From Actinotalea alkalitolerans (GTDB lineage Bacteria > Actinomycetota > Actinomycetes > Actinomycetales > Cellulomonadaceae), in assembly GCF_023369855.1 (NCBI RefSeq), contig NZ_JAMBPP010000011.1:62001-126000 (forward strand): DNA of 64,000 bases, read 5' to 3'. A program made the translations under genes and the position numbers. The first letter of the stretch is position 1. The number at the start of each line of letters is the position of its first letter. The notes under the pieces are model-generated. The model did no database searches and had not been told where the DNA came from. It saw only the letters and a program-made list of their open reading frames with translations. Below are positions 26,417 to 35,690 of the stretch, one piece after another.

Positions 26417-29012
26417 CGATCCTCCGTGCGGCAGACGGGGTGCTCGTCGTCGAGGTGTGGTCCGGCTGCTGCGGTGCGGCGCCGGCGTCCTGGTCGGGTA
26501 CCAGCAGGCAGACCGGGAGGTCGTCGAGCAGGTCGACCAGCCGGACGAGGCCACCACGGATCGCCCGCCCGGTCAGCACGCACGTCCAGCCCCCCTCGGG
26601 CAGCGCCACCGTGTGGTCACGCCACCCGCCGTACCGGTCCAGCGACAGCGCGAGCCGGGTGGCCACCACCAGCGCTCGCGGTGACCCGTCCACCGTGCGT
26701 GCGTAGGCCAGGGCGTTGCCCGAGGAGCAGGGCAGCGGGACGTACCCCGCCTCCTCCCCGGTGAACGCGTCCGCGTGGTCACGGCGGACCCTCAGGGCGC
26801 GAGCGGTCACCAGCAGCTTCTCGTCCGCCAGGCCGCGGGGGGTCTCGCCGTCGTCCAGCCGGGCCAGACGCGCAGCCAGGCCGTCGAAGTCGACCGGGCG
26901 ACGGTTGTCCGGGTCGACCAGTGCCACGGCCGGGATCTCCGTGCCCTGGTAGACGTCGGCGACCCCCGGCAGCGTCAGCTGGACGAGCTTGGTGCCCAGC
27001 GTCGCGGCACGAACACCGGGCGCCGCGCGGCGCACCCAGGTCTCGACGAGACGGACGACCTCGGGGTGGGCCACCACCTGCTCGGCGAAGCCCAGCACCG
27101 CCTGCTCGTAGGCGGGCTCTTGGGCGGTCCAGGACGTGTGGGACTTCGCCTCCCGGATGGCCTTGGTGAGGTACTCGGTGAGGCGGGCCACCTCGAGGGG
27201 CCCGTCCTCGGTCCAGGTGCCGGCGAGGGTCTGCCACAGGATGTTCTCGGTGCGACCGTCCAGCAGCGACGGGCGCAGCTCGGTGGTGACCGCCCGGAGG
27301 GCGTCCACCAGCTCCGACCACTCGACGGGGAGCTCGGACAGCACGCCGAGACGGGCCCGGACGTCCTCGCTGCGCTTGGTGTCGTGCGTCGAGAGACCGG
27401 TCATCGCGACCGGTGAGTGCTGCTGGGCACGGGCGGCCCAGGAGTGGAGCTCCTCGGTGCTGATCGCGAACCGCTCGGGAGCGCCACCCACCTCGCTCAG
27501 GCTGACCAGGTGCGTCCACCGGTAGAACGCGGTGTCCTCGACCCCCTTGGCCATCACCGCGCCACAGGTCTGCTGGAAGCGCACGATGAGCTCGGCCCGT
27601 CGTGCCTCGTGGGTGCGTCCCGCCGAGCCCACCTCGCGACCGATCAGCAGGTCGGCGAGCACCTCGAGGGTCTCCACACGGTCGTCGACCAGATGCGAGC
27701 GCGCGGCCTCGACGCATGCCGCGAACGCGACAGCCGAGTCGGGGTGGACCTGCTGACCGGGGACGACGTAGTACCGGTACCGATCGGCCGCCACGAGCAG
27801 CTCGACCAGGCAGTCGTGCAGGGACCGCCAGGTGTGGTCGCGCAGCCGCAGGTCGTCACGGCAGATGTCGGCAGCCAGGTCGGCGAGCCGGTGCACCTCG
27901 GCGTACAGCGGACCGTTGACGATCTCGCGCTTGGCCGCGTCGATCATCGCCGGCAGCGCGTCGGTCGTGTCGCCGGTCAGGCGGTGCATCACCGCCCCCA
28001 GCTCGGCCGCGCCCCCCGGGTCGACGAAGGAAGCCTGGATCCGCCACATCGCCTCGTAACCGGTGGTGCCGGCGGTGGCCCAGTCCTCGGGCAGGTCCTC
28101 GGTCGGGGAGAGGATCTTCTCGACCACGACCCAGGCCTCGTCTGTGGCCGCAGCGAGGCGTTCGAGATAGCCCTGGGGGTCGGCCAGACCGTCAGGGTGG
28201 TCGATGCGCAGGCCGTCGATCGTCCCGTCGGCCAGCAGGCCGGTGACGAGCTCGTGCGTGGCGTCGAAGACCTCGGGGTCCTCGACCCGGACGGCCGCCA
28301 GGGTGCCGACGTCGAAGAACCGCCGGTAGTTGAGCTCCTCGTCGGCGACCTTCCAGTACGCGAGCCGGTAGTGCTGACGGTCCACGAGCTCGGCCATCGG
28401 GAGGTGCTCGGTCCCCGGGCGTACCGGGAAGAGGTGGTCGTAGTAGCGCAGCACGGGCTGGGGGAGGTCGCCCTGCCCCGGCACGACGCACTCGTCGATG
28501 CTGAGCTCGTCACCGGCCAGCACCGCGCCGATCCGACGACCGAGGACGGGCATCAGGAGGGCCCCGTCACCCGCCGACCAGTCGACGTCGAACCACGACG
28601 CGTACGGGGACTCCGCGCCCAGGGCCAGGACCGACCACAGGGCCCGGTTGTGCCACACCGGGGTGGGCACGGCCATGTGGTTGGGCACGATGTCCAGGAC
28701 GAGCCCCATCCCGGCGGCGTGCGCAGCTGCCGCGAGCCGGTCGAGCGCCGGGCGACCGCCCAGCACCGGGGAGATCTCGTGGTGGTCGACGACGTCGTAC
28801 CCGTGCGTGGACCCCGGGGCCGCGGTCAGGATCGGTGAGAGGTACAGGTGGGACACGCCGAGGGCGGCCAGGTAGCCGACCTGCGCCGCCGCGTCCTGGA
28901 GGGTGAACTCGGCGTTGAGCTGCAGGCGGTACGTCGAGACCGGGACCCGTCGCTCAGTCGGCGGCCGACGACGGGCCGGTCCTGGCCGTGGGGTGGTGTC
29001 GGGGCTCGTCAT
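26409..29012 (-). CDS. treY: (1->4)-alpha-D-glucan 1-alpha-D-glucosylmutase (maltooligosyltrehalose synthase)
   Basis: 867-aa GH13 enzyme that turns the reducing end of a maltodextrin into a trehalose unit. The typical start 'RRVPVSTYRLQLNAEFTLQDAA' and the catalytic residues in 'IDGLRIDHPDGL', 'WVVVEKIL' and 'GLSTHDTKRSEDVRARL' are present. I use the ATG at 29012, 7 nt after the glgX stop; a GTG at 29027 overlapping glgX would add 5 residues, and neither has a clear ribosome site. It sits between glgX and treZ in the same operon. The last 40 or so residues are a low-complexity tail beyond the usual family end. Confidence 0.95.
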   Translation of the reverse strand: MTSPDTTPRPGPARRRPPTERRVPVSTYRLQLNAEFTLQDAAAQVGYLAALGVSHLYLSPILTAAPGSTHGYDVVDHHEISPVLGGRPALDRLAAAAHAAGMGLVLDIVPNHMAVPTPVWHNRALWSVLALGAESPYASWFDVDWSAGDGALLMPVLGRRIGAVLAGDELSIDECVVPGQGDLPQPVLRYYDHLFPVRPGTEHLPMAELVDRQHYRLAYWKVADEELNYRRFFDVGTLAAVRVEDPEVFDATHELVTGLLADGTIDGLRIDHPDGLADPQGYLERLAAATDEAWVVVEKILSPTEDLPEDWATAGTTGYEAMWRIQASFVDPGGAAELGAVMHRLTGDTTDALPAMIDAAKREIVNGPLYAEVHRLADLAADICRDDLRLRDHTWRSLHDCLVELLVAADRYRYYVVPGQQVHPDSAVAFAACVEAARSHLVDDRVETLEVLADLLIGREVGSAGRTHEARRAELIVRFQQTCGAVMAKGVEDTAFYRWTHLVSLSEVGGAPERFAISTEELHSWAARAQQHSPVAMTGLSTHDTKRSEDVRARLGVLSELPVEWSELVDALRAVTTELRPSLLDGRTENILWQTLAGTWTEDGPLEVARLTEYLTKAIREAKSHTSWTAQEPAYEQAVLGFAEQVVAHPEVVRLVETWVRRAAPGVRAATLGTKLVQLTLPGVADVYQGTEIPAVALVDPDNRRPVDFDGLAARLARLDDGETPRGLADEKLLVTARALRVRRDHADAFTGEEAGYVPLPCSSGNALAYARTVDGSPRALVVATRLALSLDRYGGWRDHTVALPEGGWTCVLTGRAIRGGLVRLVDLLDDLPVCLLVPDQDAGAAPQQPDHTSTTSTPSAARRIDD

Positions 29013-29019
29013 CCGCGCG

Positions 29020-31137
29020 TCAGCCACCGTTGACCGGTCGGGTCAGGACCAAGGTGCTCCGGCCGGTGACCTCGACACCGGTGCCGGCGAGCACCTCGGC
29101 GCCGCGGTCCAGGGTGTGGTCGGTGTCGAGCACGCAGGTCCAGGCCTCGCCGAACTCGGCCGGAGGCAGCGTGAACTCGATGGACTCGCCGTGCGCGTTG
29201 TAGATCACCAGGAAGCTGTCGTCCACGACTCGCTCACCCCGGGGGTCCGGCTCGGCGATGGCCTCCCCGTTGAGGAAGACCATCACCGAACGGGCGTGGC
29301 CCTCGTGCCAGTCGGCGTCGGACATGTGCTCACCGGAGTTGTTGAACCAGGCGATGTCGCCCAGCCCCGACTCGCCGCCGTGCTCGGCGCTGCCGAAGAA
29401 GAACCGCCGTCGGCGCAGCACCGGGTGGTCGCGGCGCAGGTGGACCAGACCACGGGTGAACTCCAGGTGACCCTGCGCCGCGTCGTCGAGGTCCCAGTCG
29501 ACCCACGTCACCTCGTTGTCCTGGCAGTAGCCGTTGTTGTTGCCGCCCTGGGTGCGGCCGAGCTCGTCGCCGTGCGAGATCATCGGCACTCCCTGGGACA
29601 GCAGCAGCGTCGTCAGGAAGTTGCGCTGCTGGCGCCAGCGCAGGGCGGTGATCTCAGGGTCCGTCGTCGGACCCTCGACCCCATGGTTCCAGGACCGGTT
29701 GTGGCTCTCGCCGTCCTGGTTGTCCTCGCCGTTGGCCTCGTTGTGCTTCTCGTTGTAGGTGACCATGTCGGCCAGGGTGAAGCCGTCGTGGGCCGTCACG
29801 AAGTTGATCGACGCGATGGGCTTGCGACCGGTGTGCTCGTAGAGGTCGGAGGACCCCGACAACCGGCTCGCGAACTCCGCCAGGGTGGCCGGCTCGCCGC
29901 GCCAGAAGTCACGGACCGTGTCGCGGTACTTGCCGTTCCACTCGCTCCACAGGGGCGGGAAGCCGCCGACCTGGTAGCCACCGTCGCCGACGTCCCAGGG
30001 CTCGGCGATGAGCTTGACCTGGCTGATGACCGGATCCTGCTGGACCAGGTCGAAGAAGGCCGAGAGACGGTCCACCTCGTGGAACTGGCGGGCGAGGGTC
30101 GAGGCGAGGTCGAAGCGGAAGCCGTCGACGTGCATCTCGGTGACCCAGTACCGCAGCGAGTCCATGAGCAGCTGGAGCACGTGCGGGTTGCGCATGAGCA
30201 GCGAGTTGCCGGTGCCGGTGGTGTCGAAGTAGTGCGCCTGGTCGTCGTCGACGAGGCGGTAGTAGGCGGCGTTGTCGATCCCGCGGAAGCACAGCGTGGG
30301 CCCGAAGTGGTTCCCCTCGGCTGTGTGGTTGTAGACCACGTCGAGGATGACCTCGATACCGGCCTCGTGCAGGGCCTTGACCATCTGCTTGAACTCCTGG
30401 ACCTGCTGGCCGGGGTTCACCGAGGACGCGTAGCCGTTGTGCGGGGCGAAGAACCCGATCGTGTTGTAGCCCCAGTAGTTGGACAGCCCCTTCTCCTGGA
30501 GCGTGGGGTCGTTGACGAACTGGTGCACGGGCATCAGCTCGATCGCGGTGATCCCCAGCTCGACGAGGTGGTCGATGATCGCCGGGTGCGCCATGCCGGC
30601 GTAGGTGCCGCGCAGCTCTTCCGGGACCCCGGGGTGCTGCTGGGTCAGCCCCTTGACGTGGGCCTCGTAGATGACGCTCTCGTGGTACTCCAGGTTCGGC
30701 GGACGGTCGTGGCCCCAGTCGAAGTAGGGGTTGATGACCACCGAGGTCATCGTGTGCCCGGCCGAGTCGTCGGTGTTCAGGCTGTCGGGGTCGCCGAAGT
30801 CGTAGGAGAACAGTGCCTGGTGGCCGTCGATCTGGCCGTCCACGGCCTTGGCGTAGGGGTCGAGCAGCAGCTTGGCCGGGTTGCAGCGGTGGCCGTTGCT
30901 CGGCTCGTAGGGGCCGTGGACCCGGTACCCGTAGCGCTGGCCGGGCTGCACGCTCGGCAGGTAGACGTGCCACACGAACGCGTCGACCTCGGGGACGTCG
31001 ACACGCTCCTCGGTGCCGTCGTCGTGGATGAGGCACAGCTCGACGCGTTCGGCGACCTCGGAGAAGAGCGCGAAGTTCGTGCCTGTCCCGTCGAAGGTCG
31101 CGCCGAGGGGGTAGGGCTTACCAGGCCAGATCTGCAT
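29020..31137 (-). CDS. glgX: Glycogen debranching enzyme GlgX
   Basis: 705-aa GH13 isoamylase-type debrancher that removes short alpha-1,6 branches from glycogen limit dextrin. An N-terminal CBM48 domain ('[22 protein letters not shown]', about 10-110) precedes the catalytic barrel with '[13 protein letters not shown]', '[15 protein letters not shown]' and '[13 protein letters not shown]'. First gene of the operon glgX-treY-treZ-ppk2 and so supplies linear maltodextrins to TreY. Start ATG 31137. The 125-bp upstream region contains a weak CRP/GlxR-like match at 31193-31208. Confidence 0.96.
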   Translation of the reverse strand: MQIWPGKPYPLGATFDGTGTNFALFSEVAERVELCLIHDDGTEERVDVPEVDAFVWHVYLPSVQPGQRYGYRVHGPYEPSNGHRCNPAKLLLDPYAKAVDGQIDGHQALFSYDFGDPDSLNTDDSAGHTMTSVVINPYFDWGHDRPPNLEYHESVIYEAHVKGLTQQHPGVPEELRGTYAGMAHPAIIDHLVELGITAIELMPVHQFVNDPTLQEKGLSNYWGYNTIGFFAPHNGYASSVNPGQQVQEFKQMVKALHEAGIEVILDVVYNHTAEGNHFGPTLCFRGIDNAAYYRLVDDDQAHYFDTTGTGNSLLMRNPHVLQLLMDSLRYWVTEMHVDGFRFDLASTLARQFHEVDRLSAFFDLVQQDPVISQVKLIAEPWDVGDGGYQVGGFPPLWSEWNGKYRDTVRDFWRGEPATLAEFASRLSGSSDLYEHTGRKPIASINFVTAHDGFTLADMVTYNEKHNEANGEDNQDGESHNRSWNHGVEGPTTDPEITALRWRQQRNFLTTLLLSQGVPMISHGDELGRTQGGNNNGYCQDNEVTWVDWDLDDAAQGHLEFTRGLVHLRRDHPVLRRRRFFFGSAEHGGESGLGDIAWFNNSGEHMSDADWHEGHARSVMVFLNGEAIAEPDPRGERVVDDSFLVIYNAHGESIEFTLPPAEFGEAWTCVLDTDHTLDRGAEVLAGTGVEVTGRSTLVLTRPVNGG

Positions 31138-31192
31138 GGGCCAAGAGTGCCAGCACGAGGGCCGGAGTGCGCAGTGTGACCACCGTCGAGCC

Positions 31193-31208
31193 TGTGGGGA
31201 GCGTCACG
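31193..31208. promoter_or_regulatory. Weak CRP/GlxR-like site upstream of glgX
   Basis: TGTGGGGAGCGTCACG keeps TGTG and TCAC at the right distance but has two mismatches to TGTGA-n6-TCACA. It lies 55 bp before the glgX start. Confidence 0.25.
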
Positions 31209-31262
31209 CCGAGGCTGTGGGCCGGAGCCCGACAGGCCTGAACCGCGCCCCGCGCGCCGTGG

Positions 31263-31697
31263 TCACTCACGGACGACGGCACCTCCGGCCTGGGTCCAGG
31301 TCAGGATCCCGCCCTCGAGGTGCGCGGCGTCCGTGAACCCCGACTCCCGCATGATCGCCAGGGCCTGGTCCGAACGGTTGCCGCTGCGGCAGTAGACGGC
31401 GTATGCGAGGTCGGTGTCCAGCGCGGCGACCTGCTGGGGGAACTCCCCGGAGCTCAGGTCGAGGTTCACCGCGCCCGGGAGGTGCCCCTCGGCGAACTCG
31501 GCCGGCGTCCGGACGTCGAGCACGACCGTGCCCTCCCGCGCCACGAGCTCGGCGAACTCGGACGCGTCCAGGTCCGTCGCGCCCTGCGCCGCCGGCGTGG
31601 CAGGCCCGCTGCTGCATGCGGTGGGTCCCAGCAGCAGGGCGACGGTCGTGGCGAGCGTGATGGCGATCCCGCGAGGGGACGGGCGAGCTGGGCGCAT
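31263..31697 (-). CDS. Rhodanese-like lipoprotein
   Basis: 144 aa. A lipoprotein signal peptide (hydrophobic segment, then GPTAC with Cys28) precedes one rhodanese domain with 'VVLDVRTPAEFAEGHLPGAVN' and the active-site loop CRSGNRS (Cys103). It should be anchored outside the membrane and carry persulfide sulfur. The start is uncertain: the ATG at 31697 is used, but an in-frame ATG lies inside the operator palindrome 18 nt upstream. That palindrome (31706-31723) is the best CsoR/CstR-type site in the window. It follows the DsrE gene on the same strand after 56 bp but evidently has its own regulated promoter. Confidence 0.9.
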   Translation of the reverse strand: MRPARPSPRGIAITLATTVALLLGPTACSSGPATPAAQGATDLDASEFAELVAREGTVVLDVRTPAEFAEGHLPGAVNLDLSSGEFPQQVAALDTDLAYAVYCRSGNRSDQALAIMRESGFTDAAHLEGGILTWTQAGGAVVRE

Positions 31698-31705
31698 GCT
31701 GGGAG

Positions 31706-31723
31706 CATACCCCATGGGGTATG
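31706..31723. promoter_or_regulatory. CsoR/CstR-type operator before the rhodanese lipoprotein
   Basis: CATACCCCATGGGGTATG is a perfect 18-bp palindrome with the A/T-flanked C-tract/G-tract layout of CsoR-superfamily operators. It ends 8 bp upstream of the gene start used here, so a bound repressor would block transcription or initiation. Three related sites occur elsewhere in the window, each in front of a sulfur-handling or Cys-rich gene. Confidence 0.75.
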
Positions 31724-31753
31724 TGGCGGGTGCGGGTGGCTCGATCTGTCTGC

Positions 31754-32254
31754 CTAGATGAAGAGCAGCTGCGCCCCAGCGGTCTTCTCGATGAAGTCGG
31801 TCGCCGAGATGATGCCCTCGACACCCTCGTAGAGGTCGGCGTCGCTGAGCTTGTTCATGTCGGCCGAGAGTCGGCACGCCCACAGGTGACCGCCGGCAGC
31901 GACGATCTGCTCGAGGAACTCGGGCACGTCGGGGACGTCGAGGTCGGCGATCGTCTTCTTCATCTGCTTGGTCGCCATCGCGGTCATGCCCGGGAGAGGG
32001 GTCAGCCCCATCGGCATGTGGGTCGCGGTGTTGCCCACCGGGGTGAACTTGAGATCACCCATGCGGGACCTGGTGATCATGTCGAAGCCCCAGAAGGTGA
32101 AGAACAGGTGGGTCTCGATCCCCTCACCGAGGGCCGCGTTGCCGAGGATCAGCCCGGGGTAGGCCATGTCGAGGTTGCCCTTGGAGCAGATGATCGCGAG
32201 CTTGCGGCCCTCGTCAGCGCTGTCGTCGAAGTTGGGCACGATCGGTGCGGACAT
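31754..32254 (-). CDS. DsrE/DsrF-family sulfur carrier protein
   Basis: 166 aa, DsrE2-like. The N-terminal 'KLAIICSKGNLDMAYPGLILGNAAL' has the conserved cysteine and is followed by 'THLFFTFWGFDMI', a hydrophobic signature of peripheral-membrane DsrE-like proteins; a second cysteine lies in 'GGHLWACRLSADMNK'. Such proteins pass persulfide sulfur between partners. ATG 32254 has GAGAGGA upstream. Third gene of the operon SQR-TusE-DsrE. The DsrE domain of the fusion at 57314 has the same layout, including 'VSMFFTFWGLNALRR'. Confidence 0.9.
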   Translation of the reverse strand: MSAPIVPNFDDSADEGRKLAIICSKGNLDMAYPGLILGNAALGEGIETHLFFTFWGFDMITRSRMGDLKFTPVGNTATHMPMGLTPLPGMTAMATKQMKKTIADLDVPDVPEFLEQIVAAGGHLWACRLSADMNKLSDADLYEGVEGIISATDFIEKTAGAQLLFI

Positions 32255-32309
32255 CGGTGGTCCTCTCGGGTGGGCGTGCAGTGGTGGGTCGACGGAGGCG
32301 GAAGAGTCT

Positions 32310-32624
32310 TCAGACGCAGCCGCGGGGCTTGGGCAGGCCCGCGATGTAGGCCATCTTCTTGGCCGGCTTCTTCGGGAAGAGCGCGAACTGCTCCTTGGTC
32401 GGCACGCCGGCGACGGTGGCGACCCGCCGGGTCGTGGCCGTCTCGCCCTGGGTCGCGAAGTCCTCCCGCAGGAACCGGATGAGCCGCCAGTGCGCCTCGG
32501 TCAGCTCCATGCCGATGTTGCTCGCGAGCACGGTGCCCAGGGCCTCGTCCCACTCGGAGGGCTCGGTCATGAATCCCTCGGCGTCGACGTGGACCTGGCG
32601 GCCGCCGATCTCGGTCACGGTCAT
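32310..32624 (-). CDS. TusE/DsrC-family sulfur relay protein
   Basis: 104 aa. It has the family pattern 'VHVDAEGFMTEPSEWDEALGTVLASN', 'LTEAHWRLIRFLRED' and the penultimate cysteine of the flexible C-terminal arm (Cys103 in 'KPRGCV'). The second arm cysteine of true DsrC, 11 residues earlier, is Ala here, so it is TusE-like: able to carry a persulfide but not to form the DsrC trisulfide. ATG 32624 follows GAGAGGAAACACCC. It lies 12 nt after the SQR stop and would accept sulfur produced by SQR or DsrE. Confidence 0.92.
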   Translation of the reverse strand: MTVTEIGGRQVHVDAEGFMTEPSEWDEALGTVLASNIGMELTEAHWRLIRFLREDFATQGETATTRRVATVAGVPTKEQFALFPKKPAKKMAYIAGLPKPRGCV

Positions 32625-32636
32625 GGGTGTTTCCTC

Positions 32637-33923
32637 TCAGTCGAGCCCGGCCGGGACGGCAGGCGGCGTCGTGGTGGTCGTGGCGGACACGGCCGGCGGG
32701 GCCTTCTTGCCGACCATCGACATGTGCGCGGTCACCGGCAGGTGCCGTCCGGGCAGCAGGACGTGCCAGTAGATCCAGCGGAAGGCGACCTTGCCCCAGT
32801 GGTTGAGCCGGGTCTCCTTGAGCAGGCTCATCGGCCCGACGACCGGCAGCGGGTAGACGCCCGTGAGCGGCTCGGTCTCGTAGTTGAAGTCGATGAGCAG
32901 CCCTCGGCCGTGGCCTGTCTCGATGAAGCAGTTGGCGTGGCCGTCGAAGCGTTCGGGCATCGGCCTGCCGTCGACGTGGGCCAGGAAGTTCGGCACGAAG
33001 ACGTCGGCGGCGAAGTGCGCGACCGAGCCCGCCTTGGAGGCAGGGATGTTCGTGGCGTCACCGATCGCGAAGATGGTGTCGTACCGGGTCGAGAGGAGGG
33101 TGTGCTTGTCGACAGGTACGTAGTTGAGGTCGTCGCCGAGGCCCGAGCGCCCGATGAAGTCGGCACCCATGTTGAGGGGCACCGTGACCAGCAGGTCGAA
33201 CGGGATCTCGCGTCCGTCGTAGGCGGTGAGCGTCCGGGCCTCGGTGTCCACCTGCTCGACGACGAAGTCGGGCTCGATCGCGATGCCACGCCGGGTGAGC
33301 ATGTCACCCAGCCGCTGGGAGGAGATCGGCTTGGTGAACGCACCGGGCAGCGGCGTGACGTAGGTGATCTCGACCTCGTCCCGGATGCCGCGGCCGGTGA
33401 ACCAGGCGTCGGCGAGGAAGGTGAACTCGAGCGGGGCGACCGGGCACTTGATCGGCATCTCGGTGATGTGCACGACCATCCGGCCGCCCGGCCACGTGGC
33501 GAGCGTGGCCGCCAGGGCGTTCGCACCGGTGTAGGTGTAGTACTCGTGGACCGAGTCACCCATCCCCTCGGCCATCCCCGGGGTCTCCTCGGGTCGGGGG
33601 GTGGTGCCCGTCGCGATGACGAGGTAGTCGTAGCCGAGCTCTGAGCCGTCCTCCAGCCGGACGAGGCGGGCCTCGGGGTCGACCCGGTCGACGGCTGCGG
33701 GGACCAGGCGCACCCCACGGGTCAGGGTGGGGCGCAACGGCTTGGCGACGTCGCTCGGCCGCAGGCCGCCGAACGGCAGGAAGAGGAAGCCCGGCTGGTA
33801 GAAGTGGGTCGGTGACGGCTCGACGACGGTGATCGTCCACTCGTCGTCGGGCAGTCGAGGTCGCAGCTTGTTGACCACCATCGTGCCGGCCGTGCCGGCA
33901 CCGAGGACCACCAGGTTCCGCAT
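32637..33923 (-). CDS. sqr: Sulfide:quinone oxidoreductase family flavoprotein
   Basis: 428-aa FAD enzyme of the SQR family, predicted to oxidise sulfide to protein- or thiol-bound persulfide with electrons going to quinone at the cytoplasmic membrane. The FAD motif 'LVVLGAGTAGTMVVNKL' opens the protein; cysteines occur in 'PIKCPVAPLEFTF' (active-site position) and 'HANCFIETG', and 'FAIGDATNIPASKAGSVAHF' binds FAD. The C terminus carries a hydrophobic 'HWGKVAFRWIYWHVLLPGRHLP' stretch suited to membrane contact. First gene of the SQR-TusE-DsrE operon. Upstream are a TAGCGT -10-like box at 33993-33998 and a degenerate CsoR/CstR-type site at 34036-34051. It could also be a related flavocytochrome-type enzyme. 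Confidence 0.9.
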   Translation of the reverse strand: MRNLVVLGAGTAGTMVVNKLRPRLPDDEWTITVVEPSPTHFYQPGFLFLPFGGLRPSDVAKPLRPTLTRGVRLVPAAVDRVDPEARLVRLEDGSELGYDYLVIATGTTPRPEETPGMAEGMGDSVHEYYTYTGANALAATLATWPGGRMVVHITEMPIKCPVAPLEFTFLADAWFTGRGIRDEVEITYVTPLPGAFTKPISSQRLGDMLTRRGIAIEPDFVVEQVDTEARTLTAYDGREIPFDLLVTVPLNMGADFIGRSGLGDDLNYVPVDKHTLLSTRYDTIFAIGDATNIPASKAGSVAHFAADVFVPNFLAHVDGRPMPERFDGHANCFIETGHGRGLLIDFNYETEPLTGVYPLPVVGPMSLLKETRLNHWGKVAFRWIYWHVLLPGRHLPVTAHMSMVGKKAPPAVSATTTTTPPAVPAGLD

Positions 33924-34035
33924 CGGAAGCTCCTTCGCCCACCTCGTCCCGGCGACGGTGCCGGGCAGGGCGCTGATGAACGCCCACCTCCGACGCTAGG
34001 GGGCGTCGACGCAGCCCGACAGGGACGTTCGTCGC

Positions 34036-34051
34036 ATACGGTAGGGGGTAT
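34036..34051. promoter_or_regulatory. CsoR/CstR-type operator (one good half) before SQR
   Basis: On the minus strand this reads ATACCCCCTACCGTAT: a strong ATACCCC half and a weak partner, with outer ATAC/GTAT symmetric. It is followed by GCGACGAACGTCC, which matches 11 of 13 bases next to the site at 59900. In both cases 37 bp separate the site from a TAnnGT -10-like box. Confidence 0.5.
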
Positions 34052-34086
34052 CTCTGGTGCGGGGCGGCAGCCGCGGGGTCCCGGTC

Positions 34087-35130
34087 TCAGCGTGCGAGGC
34101 GTTCGACCACCGCGCCGAACAGGCGGGGCGCACGGTGCGCCACCGGGACGACCGCTCCTCGCAGCGGCGAGGCGGCCCAGGCCACCAGGCCCGAGGTGAG
34201 CACCCGGTAGTCCCGGGTCGCGGACACCCACGCCCGCTCGTAGCCCGAAGGGTCGTCCAGGAACCGGATCGCCGCGGCGGCCTGCGCGAGGCCCACGCGC
34301 AGACCCTCCCCGGTCAGCGCGTCCACGTACCCCGAGGCGTCCCCCACCAGCCGCACCCGACCTGACGTCCGACGGCTCGTCCGCTGACGCAGCGGACCTG
34401 CACCCTTGACCCCGGTGGCCGGCTGAGCGTCGTGAAGGTGGCGGGCGAGCGCAGGGAACGAGGTGAGCGCGGCAGCGAAGTCGACCCGTGGCGGACCCAG
34501 CAGCGCCACGCCCACGAGGTCGGCCGCGACCGGGGTGACGTAGGCCTCGACGTCGCGGCCCCAGTGCACCTCGACCAGGTCGGTCCAGGGGGCGACCTCG
34601 AAGTGGCGACGCAGACCGAACCGACGAGGAGCGCGCAGGGACCCGACGGCGCGACCCGGGGACTCGAGACCGACCAGGCGGCGCACCGTGGAGTGCAGGC
34701 CGTCACAGGCCAGCAGCCAGCGCGCACGCACCCCGGCCGCCTCGACCCCGTGCGGCCACTGCTCGACCGACACGACGCGCCGCTCGAGCCGCTCCACCCC
34801 GAGCTCCACGCTGCGTCGGTCCAGCGCAGCGTGCAGGACGGTCCGACGCACCCCGCGGCCGGGTCCGGTGGCGAACGGGTGGTCGGCGTGCCGGCGCGCG
34901 TCCCGGTAGCTGATGCCCCGGAGCACATGGCCCGGCGGGTCGAGCCCCAGACCGAGCAGGGCCGTGAGGGTCCCGGGCATGAGCCCCTCACCGCAGGCCT
35001 TGTCCACCGGTCCGCGCCGCGGCTCGACCACCACCACGCTCAGACCCGCGAGCCGGGCACCGATCGCGCTCGCCAGGCCGACCGGACCACCGCCGACGAC
35101 CACGACGTCGGCGTCCAGGTCTGCGCTCAC
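34087..35130 (-). CDS. FAD-dependent oxidoreductase of the phenolic-lipid cluster (SrsC-like hydroxylase or reductase)
   Basis: 347-aa flavoprotein related to aromatic-ring hydroxylases and geranylgeranyl reductases. FAD motif 'DVVVVGGGPVGLASAIGARLAGLSVVVVE' is at the N terminus, followed by 'DKACGEGLMPGTLTAL', and the second FAD contact 'RVRLVGDASGYVDALTGEGLRVGL' near residue 260. The GTG at 35130 overlaps the methyltransferase stop (GTGA). In Streptomyces griseus the srsABC operon has the same three activities, where SrsC hydroxylates a methylated alkylresorcinol to a hydroquinone; that parallel is my basis for the role. It might instead reduce a prenyl chain. Confidence 0.82.
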   Translation of the reverse strand: MSADLDADVVVVGGGPVGLASAIGARLAGLSVVVVEPRRGPVDKACGEGLMPGTLTALLGLGLDPPGHVLRGISYRDARRHADHPFATGPGRGVRRTVLHAALDRRSVELGVERLERRVVSVEQWPHGVEAAGVRARWLLACDGLHSTVRRLVGLESPGRAVGSLRAPRRFGLRRHFEVAPWTDLVEVHWGRDVEAYVTPVAADLVGVALLGPPRVDFAAALTSFPALARHLHDAQPATGVKGAGPLRQRTSRRTSGRVRLVGDASGYVDALTGEGLRVGLAQAAAAIRFLDDPSGYERAWVSATRDYRVLTSGLVAWAASPLRGAVVPVAHRAPRLFGAVVERLAR

Positions 35131-35690
35131 GGGCGTCGCGGGTCGAGGTCGCGCGGCCCACCGCCGGAGGGCTCGGCCAGGGCCAGCCCGAGCGCCCGCT
35201 CCTCGGCGGGGATGCGGAACCGGAGCAGGAGCACCGCGTTCAGGACGGTGAAGGCCACGGCTGTCACCCAGGCGGTGTGCACCAGCGGCAGGGCGACACC
35301 CTCGACCACGACCGCCACGTAGTTCGGGTGCCGCAGCCATCGGTAGGGGCCGCCGGTGACCAGGGGGAGCCCGGGGACCACGATCACCCGGGTGTTCCAC
35401 CGCGGACCCAAGGTCGTGATGCACCACCACCGCAGGGCCTGGCTCCCCAGAGCCAGCACCAGGGCGGCCCAGCCGAGCGCAGGGACGAACGGGCGGTCGG
35501 TGACCAGGACCTCCACGACGCAGGCCACCAGCAGACCGGCGTGCAGCACGACCATCGCCGGGAAATGACCCCTGCCGGCCTCGACGCCGCCGCGGTCGAA
35601 GGACCAGCGTGCGTTGCGGGACGAGACCACGAGCTCGGCCAGTCGCTCCAGGGCGACCGCGGCGACCAGGACGACGAAGAGTGTCTGCAT
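35127..35690 (-). CDS. Isoprenylcysteine carboxyl-methyltransferase family protein (SrsB-like)
   Basis: 187-aa integral membrane methyltransferase with about four helices and the family's SAM-binding C-terminal part 'TGGPYRWLRHPNYVAVVVEGVALPLV'. Bacterial members next to type III PKS genes O-methylate the polyketide rather than protein cysteines. The ATG at 35690 shares one base with the PKS stop (TGATG), and its own stop overlaps the flavoprotein start, so the three genes form a tight operon. Confidence 0.88.
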   Translation of the reverse strand: MQTLFVVLVAAVALERLAELVVSSRNARWSFDRGGVEAGRGHFPAMVVLHAGLLVACVVEVLVTDRPFVPALGWAALVLALGSQALRWWCITTLGPRWNTRVIVVPGLPLVTGGPYRWLRHPNYVAVVVEGVALPLVHTAWVTAVAFTVLNAVLLLRFRIPAEERALGLALAEPSGGGPRDLDPRRP

